Below are positions 27,532-35,451 of a stretch of 40,526 nt of DNA, piece after piece. This DNA is from Gemmatimonadaceae bacterium (lineage in GTDB: Bacteria > Gemmatimonadota > Gemmatimonadetes > Gemmatimonadales > Gemmatimonadaceae): contig JACMME010000192.1 in NCBI GenBank assembly GCA_014379205.1, positions 1 through 40,526 of the forward strand. The letters run 5' to 3'. The notes below the pieces were generated by a model that saw only the letters and a program-made list of their open reading frames with translations, made no database searches and was not told where the DNA came from. The translations under genes and the position numbers were made by a program. How positions within the stretch are numbered: the first letter of the stretch is position 1; the number at the start of each line of letters is the position of its first letter.

Positions 27532-27702
27532 GTGCAAGCGAGGTCACGTCCGCTCGTTGTGGCGCCGCCTCTCGCTGCGACGAGGAGCGACGTCGACGAT
27601 AGCGTCTGTGACATTTGCGCTTCGCTCAATATCCGGTGGCTCAATTGCAAGCTCATCTGCGGAAATTGCCGAACGATTCTAAAGAGTTGTGCTGACTACT
27701 AA
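27532..27702 (+). CDS. 56-residue zinc-ribbon protein downstream of nadC
   Basis: A short frame from GTG 27532 to TAA 27702, two bases behind nadC. The C-terminal half has C26-D-I-C29, C39, C43-G-N-C46 and C53: two CxxC knuckles plus two single cysteines in the order typical of small zinc-ribbon proteins. The first 24 residues are low-complexity and variable-looking, so GTG 27559 or a nearby codon could be the start. I know similar short CxxC-L-x-CxxC proteins only as uncharacterised. Tight spacing suggests co-expression with NAD synthesis; function unknown. Confidence 0.7.
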   Translation: MQARSRPLVVAPPLAATRSDVDDSVCDICASLNIRWLNCKLICGNCRTILKSCADY

Positions 27703-27750
27703 GCGTGGTTGTGCCCGCAGCACGCAGTTCTAACTGTTCCCTTTTTGGCG

Positions 27751-28593
27751 CTACTTCAGCGTGCCTCGCGTGTAGACCAGCAGCACCCCCTTGGCCGACC
27801 CGGTGCCGAACAGCCCGCCGGCTTCATTTGGCAGTAGCACCACCATTTTTTCGATGGTCTCGACATCGACGTCGTCGAGGCTGGTGAATCTCGAGTCGTC
27901 CAGATACATCGCCATGCAGCCGCGGTCGTCCTCTGATTCGAGTGACGTGACCGCTGGCCGCACATTCTCAATGCCACCCTCGATGTCGACTCTTGTTGAG
28001 GTCGTGCCGGCCCCATTCGCGGCGGCGCGGCCGCGCGTCAGCCGCGCACAGGTATTTCCCGATCCATCGTCGTCAATCCAGAGTCCCGGAATGTTTTGCC
28101 AGCGAAGGATGTCTGCCACATTTCGGGATCGTGCGAGCAGCGGCCGAATCTTCTGGGGAGGAATGAGCCTGGAGCCGAGCGAGCGCACATCCAGACCGGC
28201 TACAAACTGCGCTCGGGAATTTCTGATCCGCTTCTCGTCAATTCTCACCGGTATAAGATTTACGGGCCTCACCGCGATGAGAAAATCCATATCGACGACT
28301 TGACCAGAGTCGAGCTCGAGCGCTGGGGAAGTGTCGGAACGGTAGCCAAGGCGCCTCGCGTGCAGGCTATAGCGTCCAGGGCGGCGCGCTCGCAGCGTAA
28401 AGTCTCCGGCGGTGTCGGTCACAGCCACGTCGCGCGCCTCGCCCGTGGCGTCGACAAGGGTGATCTGAGCGAGCTCGATGGGTTTTTCCGTTTTGTCATC
28501 CAGCAGCTTGCCCCGTATCATTTGCGCGGCAGCTGGGACAACTCCGGAAATCGCGAGAAGAACGGTAGTCGATAGTAAACGAAGCACAGACAT
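27751..28593 (-). CDS. Secreted carboxypeptidase-regulatory-like / TonB-plug-like protein without barrel
   Basis: 280 residues. Signal peptide 1-24 (ending V-P-A-A-A-Q), a carboxypeptidase-D regulatory-like beta domain about 26-112, then a region ending in V-E-T-I-E-K-M-V-V-L-L-P-N-E-A-G and G-T-G-S-A-K-G-V-L-L-V-Y-T-R, which matches the end of a TonB plug domain. No beta-barrel follows: the protein stops there. A good ribosome-binding site, CTGGAGGTC, precedes the ATG. It may act as a periplasmic or outer-membrane accessory, or descend from a truncated receptor. The intact signal and stop argue for a stable family rather than a recent break. Confidence 0.75.
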   Translation of the reverse strand: MSVLRLLSTTVLLAISGVVPAAAQMIRGKLLDDKTEKPIELAQITLVDATGEARDVAVTDTAGDFTLRARRPGRYSLHARRLGYRSDTSPALELDSGQVVDMDFLIAVRPVNLIPVRIDEKRIRNSRAQFVAGLDVRSLGSRLIPPQKIRPLLARSRNVADILRWQNIPGLWIDDDGSGNTCARLTRGRAAANGAGTTSTRVDIEGGIENVRPAVTSLESEDDRGCMAMYLDDSRFTSLDDVDVETIEKMVVLLPNEAGGLFGTGSAKGVLLVYTRGTLK

Positions 28594-28774
28594 CTCGACC
28601 TCCAGGAAAAATCAGACGCGCTTGAACCGATTACAGAATCAGCGCGTATTGTCAATAGCCCCGCCTGATTCTGGATCCCAGGCGTACCTAATGGATTGTA
28701 ACCGGCCTGAGGAGCGCCGCGAAATGCAGAGGAATACTCCAAAGGACGGACGCCTCGGGCATTCCCGTAGTCTG

Positions 28775-30850
28775 CTAGAGGGGAGCCGGTGCAGCAACCC
28801 TGGAGGCCTTGGCGAGGATCCCGCGGAGCGTTGCCGCGTCGCCTGTCGGCGCATCGCAAGTGTAATGGCGACACACATATGCGGTGGCACGATCAGCGAC
28901 CAGCCCTCGGCCGCGCAATAGCGCGATGTCGTCCATCTCACGGGAGCCGGGAGCGCCTCCGGCAACAACAAGCGCCGGCACGTAGATCGAAGCCAATCCT
29001 ACCGCCAGATCGCTGAAGTCTGAAGAGCCCGGATCGCCAACCAGTGCGACCTCCACGGCGCCGTGCACTACCATGTCGGCAACGCCTGCGAGATGCCCGA
29101 AAGCTGGACCATGGCGCTGGAGCGGCTCGGCAAGGGACTCGATTATCCAGGTCGCGCGGCGTCTCAAGTCGGCATTTTGAGCGAGCTCTGCGACACGTAT
29201 CAGCAGGTCGGCGGCAAGCGATGTGCCTGATGGTGTTGCATTGTCCGTCACTTCGCGCGGGCGCGTGACAAGTGTCTCGTGGTCTCGTGCTGTGTCGTAA
29301 AACCCATTTATTTCGTCGTCCCAGAACCATTCGATCATTGAATGCGCGAGCTCGCTGGCGCGATCGAACCACTTCCCGTCGAAGGTCAACTCATACATTG
29401 CGAGCGCGCCGAGCCCAATGGCGGCATAGTCCTCCAGAAAGCCGTTGATCCGCGTCAGGCCATCCTTGTGCGTGCGGAAAACACGACCCGCGCGCACCAT
29501 CTCAGCAAAGAGAAATTGACCATTTCGTTCCGCCAGCGTGCGATAGTCTTCCCTTCCGAAGACGCGGGCCGCCTCGGCGACGGCTCGAAGCATGAGGCCG
29601 TTCCATGAGGCCAGGATCTTGTCGTCGCGAGCCGGCCAGACGCGCCGGGATCGCGCTTCGTACAGAATTTCCCTTCCTCGCGAAACATCCTTACTCAGCT
29701 GCTCCGCGCTGATTCCCATCCGCGACATCACGGCTCTTGGCGGATTCGGAATATTCAGAATGTTCTGACCCTCGAAGTTCCCGCCGTTCGTAACACCGAA
29801 GTACGATGCGACACGATCGGCGCGCTCCCCTGTTAGCAGATCGCGCAACTCGGCTTCGCTCCAGACGTAAAACTTTCCTTCGTGACCTTCACTATCAGCG
29901 TCAAGACTCGAGTAGAAGCCTCCCTCGGGCGACGTCATCTCCCGCGAAAGCCACTCGATCGTCTCCTCGACAATCCGACGGAATTCCTCATCGCCAGTCG
30001 CCTGGTACAGATGCACTCCCAGTCGCACGAGCAGGGCATTGTCGTACAGCATTTTTTCAAAATGCGGGACGAGCCAGACTCCGTCGACAGTGTAACGGTG
30101 AAAGCCGCCGCCGATCTGATCGTAGATTCCGCCATGAGCCATCTTGCGAAAGGACGTCGCCGCCATTTCGAGAGCATAAGCGGTGTCATTTCGCGACCAG
30201 TATCGCAGCAGAAAGTCGAGCGACATGGCCTGCGGAAACTTCGGCGCTCCCTCGAAGCCGCCATTCCGGACGTCGTAGCGCTGAGCGATGGAGCGATACA
30301 CGCGTTCGAGAAGAATGGTATCGAGTGATCCGCCGCTCTGGGTTACCTTGCGAGCGTTGTCGTACAGCTCGCGCATTCTGGCGGCGGCCTTGTCCACCTC
30401 GCCTCGGCGGTCGCGGTAAGTATCCGACATCGACTTCAGTACGTGCCGGAAGCTCGGCAAACCCTGGCGCTGTTCGGGGGGAAAGTAGGTGCCACCGTAA
30501 AACGGTGCTCCATCCGGCGCAAGGAAGACGGTCATCGGCCAACCGCCATGCCCGGTCATTGCCTGCACCGCCGTCATGTAAATGGCGTCGATATCAGGGC
30601 GCTCCTCCCGGTCCACCTTGATGCTGATGAAGAGATCATTCATGACGCGCGCCGTGTCTTCGTCCTCGAATGATTCCCGCTCCATGACGTGACACCAGTG
30701 GCACGCGGAGTAGCCGACGCTGAGCAGGATCGGCATATCCCTTTTCCGCGCCTCACCAAGCGCCTCTTCGCTCCACGGATACCAGTCGACCGGGTTGTTG
30801 GCGTGTTGCAAAAGGTACGGGCTGGTCTCGTTGGCGAGGCGGTTGGGCAT
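28775..30850 (-). CDS. DUF255 thioredoxin-fold / glycosidase-like protein (YyaL/SSP411 family)
   Basis: 691 residues from ATG 30850; TTG 30856 is in frame but lies in the repeat border. The N-terminus [15 protein letters not shown] and the thioredoxin-like site S-A-C50-H-W-C53-H define the YyaL/SSP411 (DUF255) family. The rest is an (alpha/alpha)-barrel of the six-hairpin type (e.g. [11 protein letters not shown]). Biochemical role is unclear; a link to redox or carbohydrate epimerase-like activity is suggested for the family. It is preceded by the large nested palindrome and has no visible ribosome-binding site. Confidence 0.9.
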   Translation of the reverse strand: MPNRLANETSPYLLQHANNPVDWYPWSEEALGEARKRDMPILLSVGYSACHWCHVMERESFEDEDTARVMNDLFISIKVDREERPDIDAIYMTAVQAMTGHGGWPMTVFLAPDGAPFYGGTYFPPEQRQGLPSFRHVLKSMSDTYRDRRGEVDKAAARMRELYDNARKVTQSGGSLDTILLERVYRSIAQRYDVRNGGFEGAPKFPQAMSLDFLLRYWSRNDTAYALEMAATSFRKMAHGGIYDQIGGGFHRYTVDGVWLVPHFEKMLYDNALLVRLGVHLYQATGDEEFRRIVEETIEWLSREMTSPEGGFYSSLDADSEGHEGKFYVWSEAELRDLLTGERADRVASYFGVTNGGNFEGQNILNIPNPPRAVMSRMGISAEQLSKDVSRGREILYEARSRRVWPARDDKILASWNGLMLRAVAEAARVFGREDYRTLAERNGQFLFAEMVRAGRVFRTHKDGLTRINGFLEDYAAIGLGALAMYELTFDGKWFDRASELAHSMIEWFWDDEINGFYDTARDHETLVTRPREVTDNATPSGTSLAADLLIRVAELAQNADLRRRATWIIESLAEPLQRHGPAFGHLAGVADMVVHGAVEVALVGDPGSSDFSDLAVGLASIYVPALVVAGGAPGSREMDDIALLRGRGLVADRATAYVCRHYTCDAPTGDAATLRGILAKASRVAAPAPL

Positions 30851-30854
30851 TGTC

Positions 30855-31195
30855 AATCGGGAATCGGGAATCGGGAATCGGGAATCGGGAATCGGGAATC
30901 GGAAGCTAATGTAGTGCTTCTGTGATTCTGTGCCCGCATGACGGACAACGGCGGAGCTCCGAACCGGCTACTGACCACCGACTCCTGAGACTGAGACCGG
31001 CACTAGCCACTGCTACTGGCACTAGCACTGCCACTGACCCGTCTCTTTAAGATGGACCAAAGCAGGGCAGGCTAGTGCCAGTCTCAGTGCCCGTAGCAGT
31101 GGCCAGTGCCAGTTTCAGTCTCAGGGGTCAGTGGTCAGCAAGTGCCTATTTACGTTAGCTTCCGGGCCGATTCCCGATCCCGATTCCCGATTCCC
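30855..31195. repeat. Nested palindrome, outer layer: GGGAATC heptamers between divergent genes
   Basis: The left array 30855-30903 has six perfect aatcggg units plus a variant. The right array 31169-31195 is the inverse (gattccc, gatccc, gattccc, gattccc), the second unit being one base short. Inside it, 30901-30913 (ggaagctaatgta) pairs with 31151-31163 (tacgttagcttcc) at 12 of 13 positions. A hexamer palindrome fills the centre. The left array ends four bases before the DUF255 ATG and the right one eight bases before the M20 ATG, so both divergent genes share almost the same CGATTCCC-type leader. The 353-bp spacer 30851-31203 has no gene. Confidence 0.88.
30971..31138. repeat. Nested palindrome, inner layer: hexamer arms, second copy of the 19.8 kb family
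   Basis: The left arm (ctgaccac... through ctgagactgagac, 30971-31040) and right arm (31071-31138, ending ggggtcagtggtcag) are reverse complements with a 6-nt step. The core gccactgctactg at 31006-31018 is identical to 19853-19865, and gtagcagtggc at 31093-31103 matches the other arm there. The centre, with tttaagatgg, differs from the centre of the first copy. Two copies with matching arms but different centres indicate a dispersed element rather than chance. Confidence 0.85.
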
Positions 31196-31203
31196 GCTCT
31201 CAC

Positions 31204-32601
31204 ATGACAGCTAGCGTTCCCGCCGATCTCGACGCCTACCTCACCGAGAACAACGATCGCATCCACGACGAGCTTTACGAGTTTCTTCGCATTCCGAGTG
31301 TAAGCGCTCGGTCGGAGCACAAAGTCGATACGGCGCGAGCAGCCGAATGGGTTCTGCAATCGCTTCGCAAGGCGGGGCTGACTGCCGAAACGCACGCGAC
31401 GTCGGGACACCCTATCGTGCTGGGCGAGTGGCGGACGGCGGGCAAGGGTGCACCCACGGTGCTGATTTACGGGCACTACGACGTCCAGCCGGTAGAGCCA
31501 CTCGAGCTCTGGTCATCGCCTCCGTTCGAGCCCACAGTCCGCGGCGGGAAGATCTATGCACGCGGTGCCGTGGATGACAAAGGCCAGCTCTTTCTGCACA
31601 TCAAGGCGCTTGAGGCGCATATTGCGACGCGCGGCAATCTGCCGGTGAACATCATCTTCCTCGCCGAAGGCGAGGAGGAGGTCGGAAGCGACAACCTCGC
31701 AGGGTTCATCGAGAAACACGCGAAAGAGCTCAGGACGGATGCTGTAGTCATCTCGGATTCCTCGATGTTTGCGCCCGGCCTTCCGTCGCTCCTCTTCTCA
31801 CTGCGTGGGCTCGCCTATTTCCAGGTGGACGTCGAAGGTCCCAAGAGCGATCTGCACTCAGGCAGCTATGGCGGGGCAGTCGTAAATCCAGCAATGGCGC
31901 TGGCGCGCATGCTCGCAACGTTGCATGACGCGGATGCCCGTGTCGCAATTCCGCGCTTTTACGACAAGGTGCGTGAGTGGGGCGACGTGGTTCGGACACA
32001 AATTCGCGAGCTCCCATTCAGCGATTCCGAGTTTCGCGAGGAAACCGGCTCACCGGCACTGGGAGGAGAAAAGGGGTATTCCACACTCGAGCGCATCTGG
32101 ACCCGCCCTACCTGCGAGGTGAACGGGCTACTGAGTGGCTACACGGGCGAAGGCGCCAAGACCGTACTTCCGGCGAAAGCGATGGCCAAGGTGAGCTGCC
32201 GGCTCGTGCCCGATCAGGATCCGGAGGAAATCGGACGTCTCATGCAGGCGCACCTCGACAGTGTCGCGCCAAAGGGCGTTACGGTGAAGGTCATGCACCT
32301 GCATGGAGGCCGTCCATGGAAAGCGGAACCGGCAGGGCCGCTCTTCGACGCGGCGCGGGCGGCACTGTCAGCCGCGTTCGGTCGCGAGCCTGTCCTGGCG
32401 GGCGAGGGCGGTTCAATCCCGGTTGTCGGCGACTTCGAGCGCATACTCGGCGCGCCGGTGCTGCTCATGGGTTTCGGACTTCCCGGTGAGAACGCGCACG
32501 CACCTGACGAGTGGCTGAGCGATGAGAATTTTGTGAAAGGTATGCGGGCGATAGCGGTTCTGTGGGAAGAGATTGGGACGCGGCTGGGAACAGGATCCTG
32601 A
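31204..32601 (+). CDS. M20 family dipeptidase / metallopeptidase
   Basis: 465 residues, cytoplasmic di-zinc peptidase of the M20 (CNDP/PepV/DapE) group. Metal and catalytic residues: H91-Y-D93 in I-Y-G-H-Y-D-V-Q-P, D124 in G-A-V-D-D-K-G-Q, and the Glu pair in A-E-G-E-E-E-V-G-S (157-158). The dimerisation (lid) domain inserts at about 200-320, with S-G-Y-T-G-E-G-A-K-T-V-L-P. Probable role: hydrolysis of dipeptides for amino-acid recycling. Start ATG 31204 comes eight bases after the GATTCCC array and shows no Shine-Dalgarno sequence. Confidence 0.92.
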   Translation: MTASVPADLDAYLTENNDRIHDELYEFLRIPSVSARSEHKVDTARAAEWVLQSLRKAGLTAETHATSGHPIVLGEWRTAGKGAPTVLIYGHYDVQPVEPLELWSSPPFEPTVRGGKIYARGAVDDKGQLFLHIKALEAHIATRGNLPVNIIFLAEGEEEVGSDNLAGFIEKHAKELRTDAVVISDSSMFAPGLPSLLFSLRGLAYFQVDVEGPKSDLHSGSYGGAVVNPAMALARMLATLHDADARVAIPRFYDKVREWGDVVRTQIRELPFSDSEFREETGSPALGGEKGYSTLERIWTRPTCEVNGLLSGYTGEGAKTVLPAKAMAKVSCRLVPDQDPEEIGRLMQAHLDSVAPKGVTVKVMHLHGGRPWKAEPAGPLFDAARAALSAAFGREPVLAGEGGSIPVVGDFERILGAPVLLMGFGLPGENAHAPDEWLSDENFVKGMRAIAVLWEEIGTRLGTGS

Positions 32602-32656
32602 CACTGTGGCCACCGAGCGGTAGCGGGAGTTTCCCGAGAAAAGGTCGCGGCCTGGC

Positions 32657-33424
32657 TCAGGCGCCGGAGACGACCTTTGACGTTCCACCAGTACGCAGTA
32701 ACTCAGCGAACTCCTCTGGCAGCCCCGCCGCCCGCACACCGGTCACCGCCATCTCAATGTCGTATTCCACACGAACGAACTCGGCGTGCGGCGCGGTATC
32801 GCCGAGCGTGAGAAGCACGTAGCCCGCACGCCAGTCGCCATCCTTGGGCCGGCCTACGCTGCCGGCGTTGATGAAGTGGATTCCCTCGACTGCGCGATGC
32901 CAGGGCTTGTGCGTGTGACCGAAAGCGATTGCGTCGCCAGCCACCATACTGAGGGTTGCCGCCATCTTCAGGCAGAAATCGTTGGAGCGATCTTCGGTCC
33001 AGTACAGCGTGTTCAGGGTTGGTGTACCATGAACGATGAGCAGCCGTGGCCCGCTTGAGTGTCCGCCAAGCGGTCTCAGGTCAAGCGAGAATGGCAGCCC
33101 CGCCAGAAAACGCTTCGTCTCTCGCGTCACGGTACGGCGCGTATACTCGTAGCTCACATTCGCTAGCTCTTCCTGTCGCGCGCTCTCCGACTTGCAGCCG
33201 CAGTGCTTGTAGTCTGCCGCGACGGTGGAGTCATAATTCCCCGCGACGCCGAAGATCGCGCGCTCACGCAGTCTGTCGACGACGGCGTTTGGACTACTCG
33301 AGTAGCCCACAAGATCCCCCGCGTGGAAAATCGCATCCACGTCGCCCCGCCCGTCGATGTCCGCGAGCACGGCGTCCAGCGCCTGCAAGTTTGCGTGGAT
33401 ATCCGAGATAAGTGCGTACCGCAT
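32657..33424 (-). CDS. Calcineurin-like metallophosphoesterase (YfcE/MJ0936-like)
   Basis: 255 residues. Metal-binding blocks in family order: S-D-I-H-A-N-L-Q-A-L-D at 7-17, A-G-D-L-V-G-Y, G-N-Y-D-S, V-H-G-T-P and F-G-H-T-H-K-P; then N-A-G-S-V-G-R-P. Single-domain phosphodiesterase of unknown natural substrate. It contains a Cys-rich insert H-C-G-C-K-S near residue 75. The gene starts 13 bp after the arsN2 stop on the same strand and may be read together with it; a role in arsenic response is not established for this family. It converges with the M20 gene. Confidence 0.88.
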   Translation of the reverse strand: MRYALISDIHANLQALDAVLADIDGRGDVDAIFHAGDLVGYSSSPNAVVDRLRERAIFGVAGNYDSTVAADYKHCGCKSESARQEELANVSYEYTRRTVTRETKRFLAGLPFSLDLRPLGGHSSGPRLLIVHGTPTLNTLYWTEDRSNDFCLKMAATLSMVAGDAIAFGHTHKPWHRAVEGIHFINAGSVGRPKDGDWRAGYVLLTLGDTAPHAEFVRVEYDIEMAVTGVRAAGLPEEFAELLRTGGTSKVVSGA

Positions 33425-33437
33425 CAGCAGCAGGCGC

Positions 33438-33917
33438 TCAGTGGGCAGGCCAGGTGGTGCCGTCGAGCCGCCGGTACATCACCGTGGCCGTCGCTGGACA
33501 CGCGCCACGGAATTCCTCGGTCTCTCGTACGTCAGGCGGGACTTGCTCCCGCGTGACCTCGCGGAAGCCGAAGGATGGGAAGTACCGGTCGGCTGTGGTC
33601 GTGAGCAGATACAGCGCGTTTATCCCCCGCGATTCAGCGTCGGTGATCACGTGCGTCACGAGGGCTCGCCCGAGCCCACGCGAGCGCCACTCGGGCGAGA
33701 CCGCAACCGAGCGCAGGAGAGCGTTGTTGCGGCAGACCTCGAGGCCAGCGACACCCACGAGCTCCGCGCCGTGCTCGGCGACGGTGAAGTTCGCGAGAGC
33801 GTCTGCCACCCCCGCCAGAGGAAGACCGGCGGCCGTGAGAAGTTCGGCAACGTTCGGGAAGTCGCTGGTTCGCGCCGGGCGAAGCGTCGCGTTCGCGCTT
33901 TTCACATTGGAGTCCAT
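33438..33917 (-). CDS. arsN2: GNAT acetyltransferase, ArsN2-like
   Basis: 159 residues. GNAT fold with acetyl-CoA loop R-S-R-G-L-G-R-A-L and the ArsN2-like blocks L-L-T-A-A-G-L-P, V-A-G-L-E-V, A-L-L-R-S-V-A-V, L-Y-L-L-T-T-T-A and F-G-F-R-E-V. Such proteins are found in arsenic operons and are thought to acetylate an arsenical. The frame is open to 34010, but the added codons are the TGGCTGA heptamer repeat. ATG 33917 has a TGAGG site nine bases upstream; ATG 33932 is an alternative. It lies between arsM and the metallophosphoesterase, all in one direction. Confidence 0.8.
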   Translation of the reverse strand: MDSNVKSANATLRPARTSDFPNVAELLTAAGLPLAGVADALANFTVAEHGAELVGVAGLEVCRNNALLRSVAVSPEWRSRGLGRALVTHVITDAESRGINALYLLTTTADRYFPSFGFREVTREQVPPDVRETEEFRGACPATATVMYRRLDGTTWPAH

Positions 33918-33948
33918 ACTGCTGAACCTCATGGATTCGTGCGATGGG

Positions 33949-34026
33949 AATGGCTGATGGCTGATTGCTGATGACTGATACCCAAGGCGATAGTGGTTAC
34001 TGATAGCCATCCGCTATCAGCCATCC
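33949..34026. repeat. Inverted TGGCTGA heptamer arms between arsM and arsN2
   Basis: Left arm: tggctga, tggctga, ttgctga, tgactga (33951-33978). Right arm: actgata, gccatcc, gctatca, gccatcc (33999-34026). The arms are reverse complements over about 22 nt with roughly four mismatches. The array sits in the 141-bp spacer inside the arsenic operon and runs up to 32 bp from the arsN2 start. It makes the reading frame of arsN2 look longer than it is. Confidence 0.78.
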
Positions 34027-34058
34027 GCCACCGGCTGGAGTTGTTCGAAGACTATCGG

Positions 34059-35042
34059 TCATGTTACAGGCTTCCTCGCTCGGACAAATGCGGCGCCGAC
34101 GCGGCCGTCAACCTCGCGGGCGATGCGATCTGCATCCAGCCCTGTGCTTACGAGGAAGGCGCGCGCGTCCGCGACATTGTAGGTGCGAGTAAACTCCACG
34201 CTCGTGTCTTCAAAGCCGGCCTCGCGCAAAAGGGAGGTGAATTCGGTGTCGCACAGCGCTCCCGCGATGCAACCGACCCATAGCTCCATGCTACGCTTCA
34301 CGTCAGCCGGCAGCTCGCCCCGCACTACCACGTCGGACACCGCGAAGCGGCCACCCGGCTTCAGCACACGAAACGCCTCCTTCAACACGGTGCGTTTGTC
34401 GCCGGAAAGATTGATGACACAGTTTGAGATGATGACGTCCACACTGGCGGAAGGCAGTGGGATCTCTTCGATCCTGCCTCGGAGAAACTCCACGTTCATG
34501 ACGCCTGCCTCCTTCGCATTTTTTCGGGCGAGCGTCAACATGTCGTCCGTCATGTCCAGACCGTAGGCTTTCCCAGTCGGGCCTACGCGCCGCGCGGACA
34601 GCAGAACATCGATGCCGCCACCCGAGCCGAGGTCGAGGACAACGTCGCCCGCCTTGAGCTCGGCGAGTGCTGTAGGGTTGCCACAACCGAGCGATGCGAT
34701 AACGGCTGACTCCGGCAACTCATCAGTCTCGCCGGTCACATACAAATTCGAGGTAATCGGATCCGCTGCGCCGTCGAAAGCAGCCGCACCGCAGCAGGAG
34801 CTCACAGGACCGCAGCATCCGCTTTCGCTGACATGTGCAGCTTCGACGCTGTCCAGCACTCGCCGAGCTGCAGCACCGTACCTTTCGCGCACGCTGGCCG
34901 CGAGTTCGTCACTGGCGGCTGGCGCGGGAGTGCTGGCGCTCGCGGTGGTAGTCCCACCAGCCTGGCTTGCATCGTCGCAGCAGCCGGGCGCACAACAGGC
35001 AGCACTGTCGCTGCCGACGGTAGTCAGAGGTAAAGAAGACAT
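34059..35042 (-). CDS. arsM: Arsenite S-adenosylmethionine methyltransferase ArsM
   Basis: 327 residues from ATG 35042, with a GAGGA site at 35050-35054; the frame is open to 35099 but would cross the operator. It methylates As(III), giving volatile or extruded products. SAM motif [11 protein letters not shown] at 135-145. Candidate As-binding cysteines: C120 (S-L-G-C-G-N-P), C208 (S-N-C-V-I-N-L) and C258 (W-V-G-C-I-A-G). The N-terminus adds four Cys pairs: C16-C17, C21-C22, C76-C77 and C83-C84; the C76/C83 pairs are family-like (G-C-C-G-P), the first two look extra. It lies downstream of arsR with an ArsR-type dyad directly before it. Confidence 0.92.
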   Translation of the reverse strand: MSSLPLTTVGSDSAACCAPGCCDDASQAGGTTTASASTPAPAASDELAASVRERYGAAARRVLDSVEAAHVSESGCCGPVSSCCGAAAFDGAADPITSNLYVTGETDELPESAVIASLGCGNPTALAELKAGDVVLDLGSGGGIDVLLSARRVGPTGKAYGLDMTDDMLTLARKNAKEAGVMNVEFLRGRIEEIPLPSASVDVIISNCVINLSGDKRTVLKEAFRVLKPGGRFAVSDVVVRGELPADVKRSMELWVGCIAGALCDTEFTSLLREAGFEDTSVEFTRTYNVADARAFLVSTGLDADRIAREVDGRVGAAFVRARKPVT

Positions 35043-35054
35043 GCTGGCTTCCTC

Positions 35055-35070
35055 ATCAAAAAATGTTGAT
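35055..35070. promoter_or_regulatory. ArsR-type operator before arsM, ATCAA-N6-TTGAT
   Basis: atcaa-aaaatg-ttgat is a perfect 5-6-5 inverted repeat matching the half-sites reported for ArsR repressors. It touches the ribosome-binding site of arsM (35050-35054) and lies in the 67-bp gap after arsR. Binding would block an internal promoter or readthrough into arsM until arsenite is present. Confidence 0.7.
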
Positions 35071-35109
35071 GTGTAGAGTACAACGGATGCGCATTCCACC
35101 TTCGCGCGC

Positions 35110-35451
35110 TCAACCGCAGCAGCGCCCGCTGCTGAGATTCAGGGCCCTCAGCTTCGAGGGCTGAAGCGCGACAGCCATGTCGTGCACTTGAGCGAGTGCT
35201 TCCGGCGTGATGCTGTAGTACGACCATCGCCCTTCCTTTCGGTCGACAACAAGACCGGCTTCACGCAGCACCCTGAGGTGAAAGGAGAGTCGCGACTGCG
35301 CAGCCTCCATTTCGTCCTGCAGCTCACACACACACCGTTCCCCACCACGGAGCATTTCCAGAATGCCGAGCCGGGTCTCGTCTGAAAGCGCATGGAAGAG
35401 CTGCGCGGCGCGAGAGACTTCAAGAGTGGCGGTCACAGCTAAAGTATACAT
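35110..35451 (-). CDS. arsR: ArsR family arsenite-responsive repressor
   Basis: 113 residues from ATG 35451. Winged-helix repressor: F-H-A-L-S-D-E-T-R-L-G-I-L opening, As(III) site E-R-C40-V-C42-E-L, recognition helix about A-Q-S-R-L-S-F-H-L-R-V-L, wing R-K-E-G-R-W-S-Y-Y-S. The C-terminus ends in C111-C112-G, perhaps a further ligand. The frame is open to 35490 (M-R-E-C-K). ATG 35451 has AAAGGA upstream, but it lies inside a strong promoter; if that promoter is used, the true start would be GTG 35436, giving 108 residues. It heads the arsR-arsM-arsN2 group. Confidence 0.9.
   Translation of the reverse strand: MYTLAVTATLEVSRAAQLFHALSDETRLGILEMLRGGERCVCELQDEMEAAQSRLSFHLRVLREAGLVVDRKEGRWSYYSITPEALAQVHDMAVALQPSKLRALNLSSGRCCG

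Noticed and set aside
27703..27750. Possible terminator behind the zinc-ribbon gene (gcgtg...cacgc, then ccctttttgg)
   Set aside because: The stem is only five pairs with a 13-nt loop, and the T-run is well separated from it.
28650..28655. TTGACA on the minus strand before the regulatory/plug gene
   Set aside because: No acceptable -10 hexamer at 16-18 bp spacing.
30855..30903. GGGAATC array as a possible CRISPR
   Set aside because: The unit is 7 nt, copies are directly adjacent with no spacers, and no cas genes are in the window.
33918..34010. Longer N-terminus for arsN2
   Set aside because: It consists of translated TGGCTGA repeat plus spacer; ATG 33917 has a ribosome-binding site and normal family length.
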